Below are positions 34,386 through 42,928 of a stretch of 64,000 nucleotides of DNA, piece after piece. The notes under the pieces are model-generated. The model ran no database searches. It worked only from the letters and a program-made list of their open reading frames with translations, and had not been told where the DNA came from. Each line of letters begins with the position of its first letter. The stretch's first letter is position 1. Both the position numbers and the translations under genes were made by a program. The stretch is taken from positions 283,313-347,312 of the forward strand of contig NZ_BMGS01000002.1 in NCBI RefSeq assembly GCF_014640315.1. Direction: 5' to 3'. The stretch is from Hymenobacter glacieicola (lineage in GTDB: Bacteria > Bacteroidota > Bacteroidia > Cytophagales > Hymenobacteraceae).

Positions 34386-35513
34386 ATGCGAAAACTTCTG
34401 AAACTCCTTGGCCGCCTGATGGTCAGCCTGCTTGTGGTGCTAGTAGTAGCGGGGGTAGCCTTTGCCAACCTCAGCCCCGAATTCGGGGGCAAGCCCACGA
34501 AGGCGCAACGGGCAGCTTATGCCAAATCGGGCCACTACCAGGACGGAGAATTTCAGAACTTGGTGCCTACTACGCTCATGACCGGGGGCAGCACTTTTGG
34601 CTCCTTGTGGCGCTTTCTGTTCAGCAAAACGCCCAATGAGAAGCCGGCCACTCCCCTGCCCACGCGGCCGCTGAACCCAGCAACTATCAGCCAGAAAACG
34701 CCCGATATGCTCCGCGTGACGTGGTTTGGCCACTCGGCCAGCCTGGTGGAAATTGGGGGTAAGAACATTCTGCTCGACCCTATGCTGAGCGTGAAAATGG
34801 GTCCTGTTTCCTGGCTTACGCCTCGGCGCTACAATCCGCAGCTGGCCATAACCGCCGAGCAACTGCCACCCATTGACGCCGTGCTCATCTCCCATGACCA
34901 CTACGACCACCTCGACTACCAGACCATTCTGCGGCTTAAAGACAAGGTAGCGCACTTCTACGTGCCCCTGGGCGTAGGGGCTCACCTGCTGGCCTGGGGA
35001 GTGGCGCCCGAGCGGGTGCAGGAGCTTGACTGGAACCAGTCGGTGCAGTTGCCGGGCGGCGTGACCATCACCAGCACTCCGGCCCGGCACTTTTCGGGCC
35101 GTGGCCTCACGAATCGGAACTCAACTTCGTGGAGTTCCTGGGTTATTAAATCAACCGATAAGCGGGTGTTCTACAGTGGCGACGGCGGGTATGGGCCCCA
35201 CTTTCAGGCCATCGGTCAGCAGCACGGCCCCTTCGATGTGGCCCTGATGGAATGCGGGCAGTACGACGCTCAGTGGGCCCAGATTCATATGCTCCCGGAG
35301 CAGACCGTGCAGGCCACCCTGGATGTGCGGGCCCGGCTGCTATTCCCCGTGCACTGGGGCGCTTTCACGGAAGCCCACCACGCCTGGAATGAACCCGTGA
35401 CCCGGGCCGGCGCGGCCGCCGCGCAGGTTGGGTTACCCATCACTACCCCAGAGCTAGGCCAACCCGTAACACTCGGCGCGGGCCCCCTGCCACAGGTAGC
35501 GTGGTGGAAGTAA
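34386..35513 (+). CDS. Membrane-anchored metallo-beta-lactamase-fold hydrolase (UlaG/NAPE-PLD-like)
   Basis: The start is placed at ATG 34386 (MRKLLKLLGRLMVSLLVVLV), whose hydrophobic segment is a signal anchor. Residues 90-375 form an MBL-fold hydrolase: VTWFGHSASLVEIGGKNILLDP, the metal-binding motif His170-x-His172-x-Asp174-His175 in LISHDHYDHLD, then TPARHFSGRGL, YSGDGGYGPHF and FPVHWGAF. The arrangement is that of NAPE-PLD-like and lactonase-like enzymes in bacteria. It probably hydrolyses a phosphodiester or lactone at the envelope; the substrate is unknown. Monocistronic. Confidence 0.88.
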   Translation: MRKLLKLLGRLMVSLLVVLVVAGVAFANLSPEFGGKPTKAQRAAYAKSGHYQDGEFQNLVPTTLMTGGSTFGSLWRFLFSKTPNEKPATPLPTRPLNPATISQKTPDMLRVTWFGHSASLVEIGGKNILLDPMLSVKMGPVSWLTPRRYNPQLAITAEQLPPIDAVLISHDHYDHLDYQTILRLKDKVAHFYVPLGVGAHLLAWGVAPERVQELDWNQSVQLPGGVTITSTPARHFSGRGLTNRNSTSWSSWVIKSTDKRVFYSGDGGYGPHFQAIGQQHGPFDVALMECGQYDAQWAQIHMLPEQTVQATLDVRARLLFPVHWGAFTEAHHAWNEPVTRAGAAAAQVGLPITTPELGQPVTLGAGPLPQVAWWK

Positions 35514-35546
35514 GAACGTGTGCCAATCAGCTGGACGTTAATCAGT

Positions 35547-35660
35547 AAGCCGGCGTAGTCAACGTGTCATTCCGAGCAGCGCGAGGAATCTGGGTTACCC
35601 TCCAGAAGCTAACCCAGATTCCTCGCGCTGCTCGGAATGACACGTTGACTATGCCGGCTT
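35547..35660. repeat. Large palindromic intergenic repeat, 51-bp arms
   Basis: The arms 35547-35597 and 35610-35660 are complementary with a single mismatch and enclose a 12-nt loop. The core TCATTCCGAGCAGCGCGAGG is shared, in degraded form, with 26309-26332 and 22319-22342, so it belongs to an interspersed family. No protein is encoded. It separates the convergent hydrolase and P450 genes and could also terminate transcription from both sides. Confidence 0.85.
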
Positions 35661-35700
35661 CTTCCTACCTGATGCGTAATTAGGCTAAATCGTGTTTTAC

Positions 35701-37101
35701 CTAGGTCAGCCGCGTGAACCGAAGGATTACGCCTTCCTGGGGCCGTAGCGTCACCAAGGGTACGGGCACGACGGCGGCGCCCGAAGCGGGCTCTAGGGTA
35801 AAGTGCCGCAGCGTTTCCAGCAACACCAACTGAATTTCGGTAAGGGCGAAGTGGTTGCCGATGCACAGGCGCGGCCCGCCCCCGAAGGGCAGATAGCCAT
35901 AGGCGGGCACGGCTGGCTGAGCCCCTGGCGCAAACCGCTCGGGCCGGAAAGCATTAGGCTCAGGCCAGAGGTCGGGGTGCCGATGCAGGCCGTACACGTA
36001 GAGCGAAAACAGCGTGCCTTTGGGAATGGGGTGGCCCTGAAACTCGTCGTCTTCCAGTGCCACCCGATCCAGAATCCAGGCGGGCGGATATAGGCGCATG
36101 GTTTCCTGGATTACCTGCATGGAATACGGCAGTTGCCCCAGTTCCTCAAACCGCGGGGGCCGCTCGGCCAGGCCAGCGGCGCGCCGCTCCTCCCGGATGC
36201 GGGCGGCCGCCTCCGGGTGAGTTGCCAGCAGGTAAAACAGCCAGCTCAGGGCATTGGCGGAGGTTTCGTGGCCGGCCAGCAGCAGAATGTTGGCCTCATC
36301 CACGAGCCGCTCTTCGGTCATGGGCTCCCCGGTATCTTCGTAGCGGGCATCCAGCAGCATCTGCAACAGGTCGTCGTGGGTAGCTGCGGCGGGGCCCGCG
36401 GCCTGGCGCTGACGGATGTAGCCGCGCACCAGCTCGCGCAGCTCCTGGCTCAGGGCCTCGTGCCGCCGGTAGCTGCCGGTGCCTTGCAGCCAGGGCCGCA
36501 GGTAGGGCTGCCGAATGGTACGCACGTAAAACGCCTGAATCTGGGTTAGCACGTCGGAGAGCCGGTCCCGCTCCGCGTCGCTCATGCTGGTCCCGAAGGT
36601 GGCCTGGGAAATGATCCGGAAGGCCACGCGCGTCATGGCCTCGTGAATATCTACCAGGGCGGGTCCGGTAGCGGTCAGTTCGCGCAGCTCCTGGGTCCAG
36701 TCCTCGGCGGCGGCCTGCATCAGGCGGGTTAGGCCCGTAAGGCGCTGGCGGTGAAAACCAGGCTGAATCAGGCGGCGCTGCCGCAGCCAGTCGGCCCCCT
36801 CATTGGTCAGCAGCCCCCGCCCGATGTAGCGAATCAGGCCGTGGGTCAGGTCAGATTTAAGGTAGCGACGGTGATTTTTCTGCAGAATGTGCTGCACAAA
36901 GGCCGGGTCGCGGGTGACGTAGCAGGGCCGGATGCCGCCCAGGTGCAGCCCCACCGTGTCGCCGCCCGCAGCGTGGGCCCGGTTCAGGTTGCCGATGGGG
37001 TCCCGGGCCATGGCCAGGGAAGTGAGCAGGGTGCGCCAGCGCGGAATCCAGGGAAAGGGAGCCACCGGGGCTTCGGGAGCGGGTAGTACGGGCGTAGACA
37101 T
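35701..37101 (-). CDS. Cytochrome P450
   Basis: The 466-residue protein contains all P450 signatures: the I-helix oxygen-activation motif AGHETSANAL, the K-helix ETMRLYP (ExxR), a PERF-type segment (FRPERFAPG) and the heme-binding loop FGGGPRLCIGNH with Cys413 as the thiolate ligand. There is no membrane anchor, so it should be cytoplasmic. The family resembles the CYP4/CYP102-like fatty-acid or terpene hydroxylases seen singly in many Bacteroidota. No ferredoxin or reductase is adjacent. It ends 41 bp from the palindrome. Confidence 0.95.
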   Translation of the reverse strand: MSTPVLPAPEAPVAPFPWIPRWRTLLTSLAMARDPIGNLNRAHAAGGDTVGLHLGGIRPCYVTRDPAFVQHILQKNHRRYLKSDLTHGLIRYIGRGLLTNEGADWLRQRRLIQPGFHRQRLTGLTRLMQAAAEDWTQELRELTATGPALVDIHEAMTRVAFRIISQATFGTSMSDAERDRLSDVLTQIQAFYVRTIRQPYLRPWLQGTGSYRRHEALSQELRELVRGYIRQRQAAGPAAATHDDLLQMLLDARYEDTGEPMTEERLVDEANILLLAGHETSANALSWLFYLLATHPEAAARIREERRAAGLAERPPRFEELGQLPYSMQVIQETMRLYPPAWILDRVALEDDEFQGHPIPKGTLFSLYVYGLHRHPDLWPEPNAFRPERFAPGAQPAVPAYGYLPFGGGPRLCIGNHFALTEIQLVLLETLRHFTLEPASGAAVVPVPLVTLRPQEGVILRFTRLT

Positions 37102-37277
37102 GCGGGGGTAGTAATGCCGACTGAGTTCCGTCGAAGATAAGGCAAAACACGAGGCAGCGCCGCATTAGCGGGCTTCTGCTCCTGGTAGCACAACCCCAGC
37201 CTACCTTCCCCGCGTACAGCCTAGTAGCCCACTGCGGCTTCCCGAACTTTCTCCAACAACCAAACTCTCGGTTTCTT

Positions 37278-37586
37278 ATGTGGATTCAGCAAAAAAATAC
37301 CCCCGCCCCGCTCGACGAACTCCAGGGCCGCACAGTAGGCCTTAAATTCGAGTGCAACCAGTGCCACACCGAAGTCTTCACGGACCTGCTCGGCGTACCT
37401 GCCGCCGACCACTTAGCTAACTCCACCGAGGACGACGGCCAGTTTGAAACCGAGGAAATCAAGTGCCCCGGCTGCGACATGATCCACGAAATCACCGTAA
37501 AAAGCACCTTCGACGGCGTTCATTTTGAGGTGTCGGAGGTAGCCCCGGAGAGTGTTTCCTACCAGGTAGCCGAGCCGGAGCGCTAA
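37278..37586 (+). CDS. Small zinc-ribbon-type protein of unknown function
   Basis: The 102-residue protein (MWIQQKNTPAPLDELQGRTV) contains two CxxC knuckles, FECNQCHTEVFTD near residue 27 and IKCPGCDMIHEITV near residue 63, consistent with one zinc-binding ribbon. The linker is acidic, and a beta-rich tail follows (GVHFEVSEVAPESVSYQV). The family is not recognised; similar short zinc-ribbon proteins exist in Bacteroidota without known function. It is followed by a strong terminator. Confidence 0.75.
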   Translation: MWIQQKNTPAPLDELQGRTVGLKFECNQCHTEVFTDLLGVPAADHLANSTEDDGQFETEEIKCPGCDMIHEITVKSTFDGVHFEVSEVAPESVSYQVAEPER

Positions 37587-37613
37587 CCTACCCCAGCTTC
37601 GGCAACGTAACTT

Positions 37614-37662
37614 TTCAGCCCGCCCAAGGCTCGCCGCACGGGCAAGCCTTGGGCGGGCTGAA
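37614..37662. terminator. Terminator between the zinc-ribbon and polyprenyl synthase genes
   Basis: TTCAGCCCGCCCAAGGCT (37614-37631) pairs perfectly with its complement at 37645-37662. It is suited to both convergent genes. Confidence 0.9.
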
Positions 37663-37684
37663 CTCTGTCTCAAACAACGTACGC

Positions 37685-38665
37685 TTATTTTTCCCGCTCG
37701 ATGGTGTAGTTGATAAGCTGCTCCAACGACGTGCGGGAGGCGGAGGCGGGAAAAGTGCGCAGAATCTCTAGGGCTTCGTCGCGGTAGCGCTCCATCACTT
37801 GAATGGCGTAGTTGAGGCCGCCGGATTGCTTAACGAACTCAATTACGGCCTGCACCCGGTCCTTGCGGCCGTCGTTGTTTTTTACGTTGTAGATGATGCG
37901 GCGCTTGGTTAGCCAATCGGCCTGCTGCAAGGCGTAAATCAGGGGCAGCGTCATCTTCTTCTCTTTGATGTCAATGCCCACGGGCTTGCCAATTTCGTCG
38001 GTGCCGAAGTCAAACAGGTCGTCCTTGATCTGGAAGGCCATGCCTACTTTCTCCCCGAAAAGCCGGGCCCGCTCAATGGTTTCCTTATCGGCCCCCGCCG
38101 AAGCAGCCCCTACGGCGCAGCAGGAGGCAATCAGCGAAGCCGTTTTCTGCCTAATAATGTCGAAGTAAACGTCCTCGGTAATGTCGAGGCGGCGCGCTTT
38201 CTCAATCTGCAGCAGTTCGCCTTCGCTTAGCTCTTTTACGGCGTTGCTCACAATTTTGAGCAGCTCGTAGTCGTCGTTTTCCAGGCTCAGCAGCAGGCCT
38301 TTGCTGAGCAGGTAGTCGCCCACGAGCACGGCAATCTTGTTTTTCCAGAGGGCGTTAATGGAAAAAAAACCGCGGCGGTAATTACTCTCGTCCACCACAT
38401 CATCGTGCACCAGCGTGGCCGTGTGCAGCAGCTCGATGAGGGCTGCCCCCCGGAAGGTAGCTTCGGGCAGCGGGTCGCCGCCACTGATTTTTGCCGTGAA
38501 GAACACGAACATGGGCCGAATCTGCTTGCCTTTGCGCTTCACGATGTAGCCCATGATCTTATCGAGCAGCAGCTGGCGCGTTTGCATGGACTGACGGAAT
38601 TTCTTTTCGAATTCCTCCATCTCGGCGGCAATGGGCGCCTGTATCTGGTCCAGCGTAACGGTCAT
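37685..38665 (-). CDS. Polyprenyl diphosphate synthase
   Basis: The start is placed at ATG 38665 (MTVTLDQIQAPIAAEMEEFE), giving 326 residues. Both aspartate-rich motifs of trans-prenyltransferases are present: the first in LLHTATLVHDDVVDES and the second in FQIKDDLFDFG. GKQIRPMFVFFTAKISGG and KEKKMTLPLIYALQQ are also typical. It elongates isoprenoid diphosphates and in Bacteroidota most likely makes the side chain of menaquinone. The product chain length cannot be judged reliably. Octamer repeats lie 35 bp upstream of the start. Confidence 0.92.
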   Translation of the reverse strand: MTVTLDQIQAPIAAEMEEFEKKFRQSMQTRQLLLDKIMGYIVKRKGKQIRPMFVFFTAKISGGDPLPEATFRGAALIELLHTATLVHDDVVDESNYRRGFFSINALWKNKIAVLVGDYLLSKGLLLSLENDDYELLKIVSNAVKELSEGELLQIEKARRLDITEDVYFDIIRQKTASLIASCCAVGAASAGADKETIERARLFGEKVGMAFQIKDDLFDFGTDEIGKPVGIDIKEKKMTLPLIYALQQADWLTKRRIIYNVKNNDGRKDRVQAVIEFVKQSGGLNYAIQVMERYRDEALEILRTFPASASRTSLEQLINYTIEREK

Positions 38666-38699
38666 GCAGGTATTTTGGGCGGTGCAATGATACGGGGAA

Positions 38700-38932
38700 A
38701 ATGGTGAAATAGTGAGGTGCAGAAATAGGGACTGAGTTAGGGAATAAGTGAAGAGGTATCGTGGCAAGCAGGGCGGCGCCTTCCTTTCTCTCTTTGTGCA
38801 ATGCCGTATAGATTGACAAGCCCGTACTTGCAGCACGGAGGTATGGAGTTGCACATCCTGAGGGGTAGCACTGCGTGCAGGATGGCTGCAGCACCCTGGC
38901 CATATCCTTCACTCACTGTCTCACCGCTTACC
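38700..38932. repeat. Octamer-period repeat sequences in a divergent promoter region
   Basis: At 38700-38715 AATGGTGA and AATAGTGA follow each other, and looser GTGA-like octamers continue to about 38755. At 38909-38932 TCACTCAC, TGTCTCAC and CGCTTACC follow in the opposite sense, ending 10 bp before the hydrolase ATG. Read on each gene's coding strand, TCAC-type octamers precede both divergent genes. Confidence 0.55.
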
Positions 38933-38941
38933 TTCGCCCCT

Positions 38942-39814
38942 ATGCCACATCCCCAGCCCGTCCGCCTCGACTTCCAGCTCCACAGCCCTCACCATGCCCG
39001 GCCCTTTATGGCCGATGTGCGCTACGTGCCTACCGGGCAGCCTAAGCCGGTAGTGGTATTTGTGCACGGCTTCAAGGGCTTCAAGGACTGGGGCCACTTT
39101 AATCTGCTGGCCGAGTGGTTTGCCCAGCAGGGCTTTGTATTCGTGAAGCTAAACCTCTCGCACAACGGGCTAGTGGTAGACGGCACCGGCGACCTGGAAG
39201 ACCTGGAGGCGTTCGGCCGAAACAACTTCTCCCTGGAGCTAGACGACATCGGCGCCCTGCTCGACTACCTGTTCCACTCCCAACAAGCTACTATTCCGGT
39301 GGCGGAGCTGGACCGCACGCGCTTGGCGCTCATCGGGCACAGCCGCGGGGGTGGGCTGGTACTGCTAAAGGCGGCTGAAGACACACGGGTGAAAGCCGTG
39401 GTAACGTGGGCCGCCATCAGCAACGTAAACCCGGGCTGGACCGAGGAGCTGATGCAGCACTGGCAGCAACAGGGCGTGTACTACGTGGAAAACAGCCGTA
39501 CCAAACAGCAGCTGCCGCTTTACTACCAGATGGTGGAAGACTACCACCAGAACAGGCGGCGGCTGGATATTCCGCACAATGTCCGCCGCAAACTCAAGCA
39601 GCCCCTGCTACTGGTGCACGGTGACCAGGACGAAACCGTACCGGTAGCGCGGGCCTACGAACTGCACGGCTGGAAACCAGAGGCCGAGCTAGCTATTCTA
39701 CCCCAGGTGACCCACAACTTCGGCGGCAGCCACCCGTGGCCAGGGGCTGAGCTGCCCGCGCAGGCCCTGACCGCCGCCGAAGTAACGGCCGACTTCTTGC
39801 GCCGCGTATTGTAG
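38942..39814 (+). CDS. Alpha/beta hydrolase (serine esterase/dienelactone hydrolase-like)
   Basis: The start is placed at ATG 38942 (MPHPQPVRLDFQLHSPHHAR), giving 290 residues. VVVFVHGFKGFKDWGHF forms the oxyanion region, the nucleophile is Ser134 in GHSRGG, and VHGDQDETVP and VTHNFGG provide the Asp and His. There is no signal peptide, so it should be cytoplasmic. The substrate is unknown. Its stop codon is only 4 bp before the folK start, so the two are almost certainly co-transcribed, although a metabolic link to folate synthesis is not evident. Confidence 0.9.
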   Translation: MPHPQPVRLDFQLHSPHHARPFMADVRYVPTGQPKPVVVFVHGFKGFKDWGHFNLLAEWFAQQGFVFVKLNLSHNGLVVDGTGDLEDLEAFGRNNFSLELDDIGALLDYLFHSQQATIPVAELDRTRLALIGHSRGGGLVLLKAAEDTRVKAVVTWAAISNVNPGWTEELMQHWQQQGVYYVENSRTKQQLPLYYQMVEDYHQNRRRLDIPHNVRRKLKQPLLLVHGDQDETVPVARAYELHGWKPEAELAILPQVTHNFGGSHPWPGAELPAQALTAAEVTADFLRRVL

Positions 39815-39818
39815 CGCT

Positions 39819-40313
39819 ATGCCCACCGCCTACCTGCTACTCGGCTCCAACCTCGGCGACCGGGTTCCTACACTGCGCCGGGCTGTTGAGGCCCTTGTCA
39901 CCACTGCGGGCACATTGGTAGCCGCCTCCGGACTGTACGAAACGGCTGCCTGGGGCCTTACCGATCAGCCTGCTTTTCTCAACCAGGCCATCAGCCTGCG
40001 AACTTCCCTACTACCCGAGGAGTTGCTCAATGCCTGCCAAGCCGTTGAGCAGCAAGCGGGCCGAGAGCGGCTGATCCGCTGGGGCGCCCGTACCCTCGAC
40101 GTGGACATTCTGCTCTACGATGACGTGGTAGTGCAAAGCGCCCGGCTTACCCTGCCCCACCCGCGCCTGCCGGAGCGGCGTTTCGCGCTAGCTCCTCTGG
40201 CCGAAATTGCTGCGGATATGGTACATCCAGAGTTGAATCAAACTGTGGCAGAGCTATTGGCCGCGTGTCCTGACGAGCTAGCCGTGAAGCCGTACGCCGC
40301 AGTAGGTCCGTGA
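39819..40313 (+). CDS. folK: 2-amino-4-hydroxy-6-hydroxymethyldihydropteridine diphosphokinase
   Basis: The 164-residue protein catalyses pyrophosphorylation of 6-hydroxymethyl-dihydropterin in folate synthesis. Diagnostic motifs are YLLLGSNLGDR at the N-terminus, SGLYETAAWGLTDQPAFLNQ, and the HPPK signature RWGARTLDVDILLYDD, with LPHPRLPERRFALAPLAEIA near the end. Length is normal for single-domain HPPK. It follows the hydrolase gene with 4 bp between them. No other folate gene is near. Confidence 0.95.
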   Translation: MPTAYLLLGSNLGDRVPTLRRAVEALVTTAGTLVAASGLYETAAWGLTDQPAFLNQAISLRTSLLPEELLNACQAVEQQAGRERLIRWGARTLDVDILLYDDVVVQSARLTLPHPRLPERRFALAPLAEIAADMVHPELNQTVAELLAACPDELAVKPYAAVGP

Positions 40314-40634
40314 GCGGCCTTGTAGTTAATGCCTGATCGGTTACGCCACCCGGATGACGCCCAGTAGGTAACAGCGGCTTACGGCCGGTTACCAATACCG
40401 AAAAAGGAAAAATGGCCTGCAAATACGAGGAAGCTCCCGACCTTCGCGCCCCCGTTTTCTTTTTACAGCGCAACCAACCCGGGCCGGACACCGCCCTGCT
40501 GAGAACCCAGAACACAACTAGCGCCTCTTAAAAGCAGTAGAAAAGCCAAGATGCGGCCGTTGCTACCGGGTTCGGATGCGGCTTCTCGGGCCGGTTTGCG
40601 TGTAGTGCCGGGCCTGTTTACCTGCTATATCGTC
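40314..40634. other. Intergenic region before the GH16-like gene
   Basis: About 320 bp. An in-frame ATG at 40551 could extend the GH16-like protein by 28 residues, but the signal peptide then starts late. No promoter element matching the Bacteroidota consensus, terminator or RNA was recognised. Confidence 0.4.
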
Positions 40635-42767
40635 ATGTTTGTATTTCACAGACAGTCTAGTTGTCCTTTTCCACTAGTTTGCCTATCTCCGCGCTGGTTG
40701 GCCTTGCCATTGTTGGCCCTGGTTCTGTTAGCTACTAAAGCGGCCGCGCAGTGCAAGCTGGACCGCTCAAATTACCGAATTGTCTTCCAGGACGAGTTCA
40801 ATTATAAGAATGTAGATGAGATGAAAGCCAGCGGCAACTGGGCAGTGGACGGCCTCGATGGGTGGGGCACCGAGTACTACGCGGCCTCTCAGCTGGCATT
40901 TCCGGGAGGGGGCATCCTTCGCCTCAAGGCCGATGTGGTTCCGGCCGCGCAACGAGCGGCGCTCAACAAGGTGGCCCGCCGGACCAATATTGCGTTTGTG
41001 TCGGGCCGGATCATGTCCACTAAAGCTCATGATCCGGTTGCTGTACCTGCGGGCTGGTCCCCGGATGATTGGGCCGGCTTTGCCTACGGGATGTTTGAAA
41101 TCCGGTGCAAGCTGCCCGCCAATGGCAAAGGCGTTTGGCCTACTTTCTGGCTGCTGAGCGCGGGCACCGAAATTGACGTAATCGATAATGGCAACGACGA
41201 ACCCCGCCGCCAGATCAACAGCGGAGTGCTCGACTGGGATAAACGCAACCAACTTTGCGCCACCTACGGCTCGAAAGGCTGCGACACGATTCCGGTGGGC
41301 GCCTGGACGTGCGGCGGCCGTAGCACCAAAGACGGCCGCGACTTATCCCAGGACTTTAACACCTACACCGTAGTCTGGACGCCTACCCAGGTTACGTTCT
41401 TCCTCAATGACCGGGAGCAGTACACCGTGACCAGCTCCCAAGCACAGACCCACGCCTACACGGCACGTATTCTGGCCAACCTGCAAATGACCCATGATGC
41501 GGAGGCCATGGGCATTACGCACGCGGAAATGGACATCGACTACATCAGTGTCTATAAACCACTTCGGGGCCAGTACACTGTTTCCTACGACCAATCGGAG
41601 CAGGAATACGTGAACCATGTCTTTAAAAAGCCCGTCAATGACTGGCTGGAGTATGTAAGCCCCCAGCCGGGCTCCATTGCCGTCAATCCCAACAACCAGG
41701 ACGAGCTGTTTTTCCGCGGCACCAACGATCTTTTATACCGTAGCCTCCGCTCTAAAGATAACCAATGGGTAACCGGTGAAGTTGACCCCGCGCAGGCCCA
41801 GAACCGCAATTGGCAGATCAGTGGGGAACTACAGTTTAACCCCAAGCACAATCTGGTAACGTACCGGGGCCACGACGGACAGCTGCAGTCCTACAGCTTT
41901 TATTCCGGCTGGAACCATCGGTACATGGCGCCTGCTGCGCCGCGAGCGTCCCAGCCCTCCACTACGCCTGGCAGCGTGGCCACGGCTACCAACGGCGACC
42001 TTTACTACATCGGTCAGGACCGCCGGGTGCAACGGCTACGCTGGGCCGATACGGCGTGGGTCCACAGCTACCTGAGCCACGCCCGCGCAACCGATTCGAC
42101 GACGCTCAACCCCGCTCCTGCCCTCGGCGACCTTGTGCTTGACAACCTGACCACTGGTGGAATGCGAGTTTTTTACAAAGGCCTGGACTACCGAATTCAT
42201 ATGTTGGAGCCCGAAAATGGAGCCTATACTCCTGTCACCCTGGGGAGTAGCGAACCGGCCAGCAACGCAGTACACGCTAGTCCGGGCGCCATTGCCGCGA
42301 GTGGGATGGGCAGTGTTTTCTACATCGGGGCCGACCGTGCCGTGCATCGCTATTACTGGTCGGGCGGCAGCTGGGTGCATGATGCGCTGGGCTCCGGTAA
42401 TCAGCCCGGCTTCCTGTCAGCCAAGGGTAATATTACCTGGGACGGCGTAAAGAAACAGGCTATTTATGTAGGGGCAGATGGCCGACTGCAGAGCTTCTAC
42501 CAGAATGCCGCCGGCGCGTGGCTTCACCGCTGGATTGACAACTACTACAACACTAACCGGTTCAAGTGTTTCACGGCCACCGTCGAGTCAGCCGGCGCTG
42601 AGTACCCTTCCCTTACCGTGGGCCCGAGTGGGAATATCTACTACCGGGCGCAGAACAACGAGTTGCGCTTTTTCGCCTATACGGGCTGCCGCTACATAAA
42701 CCCTACTTGCGAAAACTGGAACATGCTGGTAGCCTGGCAACACCTTTCCCATCCGCACTTCAAATGA
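40635..42767 (+). CDS. Secreted GH16-like protein with C-terminal lectin/propeller repeats and an altered catalytic motif
   Basis: The start at ATG 40635 gives a signal peptide with a long n-region (hydrophobic core LALPLLALVLLATKAAA). Residues about 40-300 resemble glycoside hydrolase family 16: FQDEFNYKN at the start, GMFEIRCKLPANGKGVWPTF, then the catalytic strand, and IDYISVYKPL at the end. In the catalytic motif ExDxxE the nucleophile Glu179 and helper Asp181 are present, but the acid/base position is Asp184 (EIDVID). The remaining ~400 residues contain repeats of the type SVFYIGADRAVHRYYWSGGSWVH, as in tectonin or fucose-lectin propellers. No T9SS sorting domain is seen. It may bind glycan more than cleave it. 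Confidence 0.8.
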   Translation: MFVFHRQSSCPFPLVCLSPRWLALPLLALVLLATKAAAQCKLDRSNYRIVFQDEFNYKNVDEMKASGNWAVDGLDGWGTEYYAASQLAFPGGGILRLKADVVPAAQRAALNKVARRTNIAFVSGRIMSTKAHDPVAVPAGWSPDDWAGFAYGMFEIRCKLPANGKGVWPTFWLLSAGTEIDVIDNGNDEPRRQINSGVLDWDKRNQLCATYGSKGCDTIPVGAWTCGGRSTKDGRDLSQDFNTYTVVWTPTQVTFFLNDREQYTVTSSQAQTHAYTARILANLQMTHDAEAMGITHAEMDIDYISVYKPLRGQYTVSYDQSEQEYVNHVFKKPVNDWLEYVSPQPGSIAVNPNNQDELFFRGTNDLLYRSLRSKDNQWVTGEVDPAQAQNRNWQISGELQFNPKHNLVTYRGHDGQLQSYSFYSGWNHRYMAPAAPRASQPSTTPGSVATATNGDLYYIGQDRRVQRLRWADTAWVHSYLSHARATDSTTLNPAPALGDLVLDNLTTGGMRVFYKGLDYRIHMLEPENGAYTPVTLGSSEPASNAVHASPGAIAASGMGSVFYIGADRAVHRYYWSGGSWVHDALGSGNQPGFLSAKGNITWDGVKKQAIYVGADGRLQSFYQNAAGAWLHRWIDNYYNTNRFKCFTATVESAGAEYPSLTVGPSGNIYYRAQNNELRFFAYTGCRYINPTCENWNMLVAWQHLSHPHFK

Positions 42768-42874
42768 GTAAATAGTTCGGTTTATACGAAAAGTCAGATA
42801 TGTTCCTTCTTCACCCCTAGGTACGTAATCCGAAATCTTACCGTTGATAAGGCTAGTCGAAGCAACACAAGTTG

Positions 42875-42911
42875 AAAAAAGGCCCACAGCAGAAGCTAGC
42901 GGGCCTTTTTT
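42875..42911. terminator. Bidirectional terminator between the GH16-like gene and fabD
   Basis: AAAAAAGGCCC (42875-42885) pairs with GGGCCTTTTTT around a loop. It has A- and T-runs on both sides. Confidence 0.85.
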
Positions 42912-42928
42912 AACCTGGATTCGCTGAC

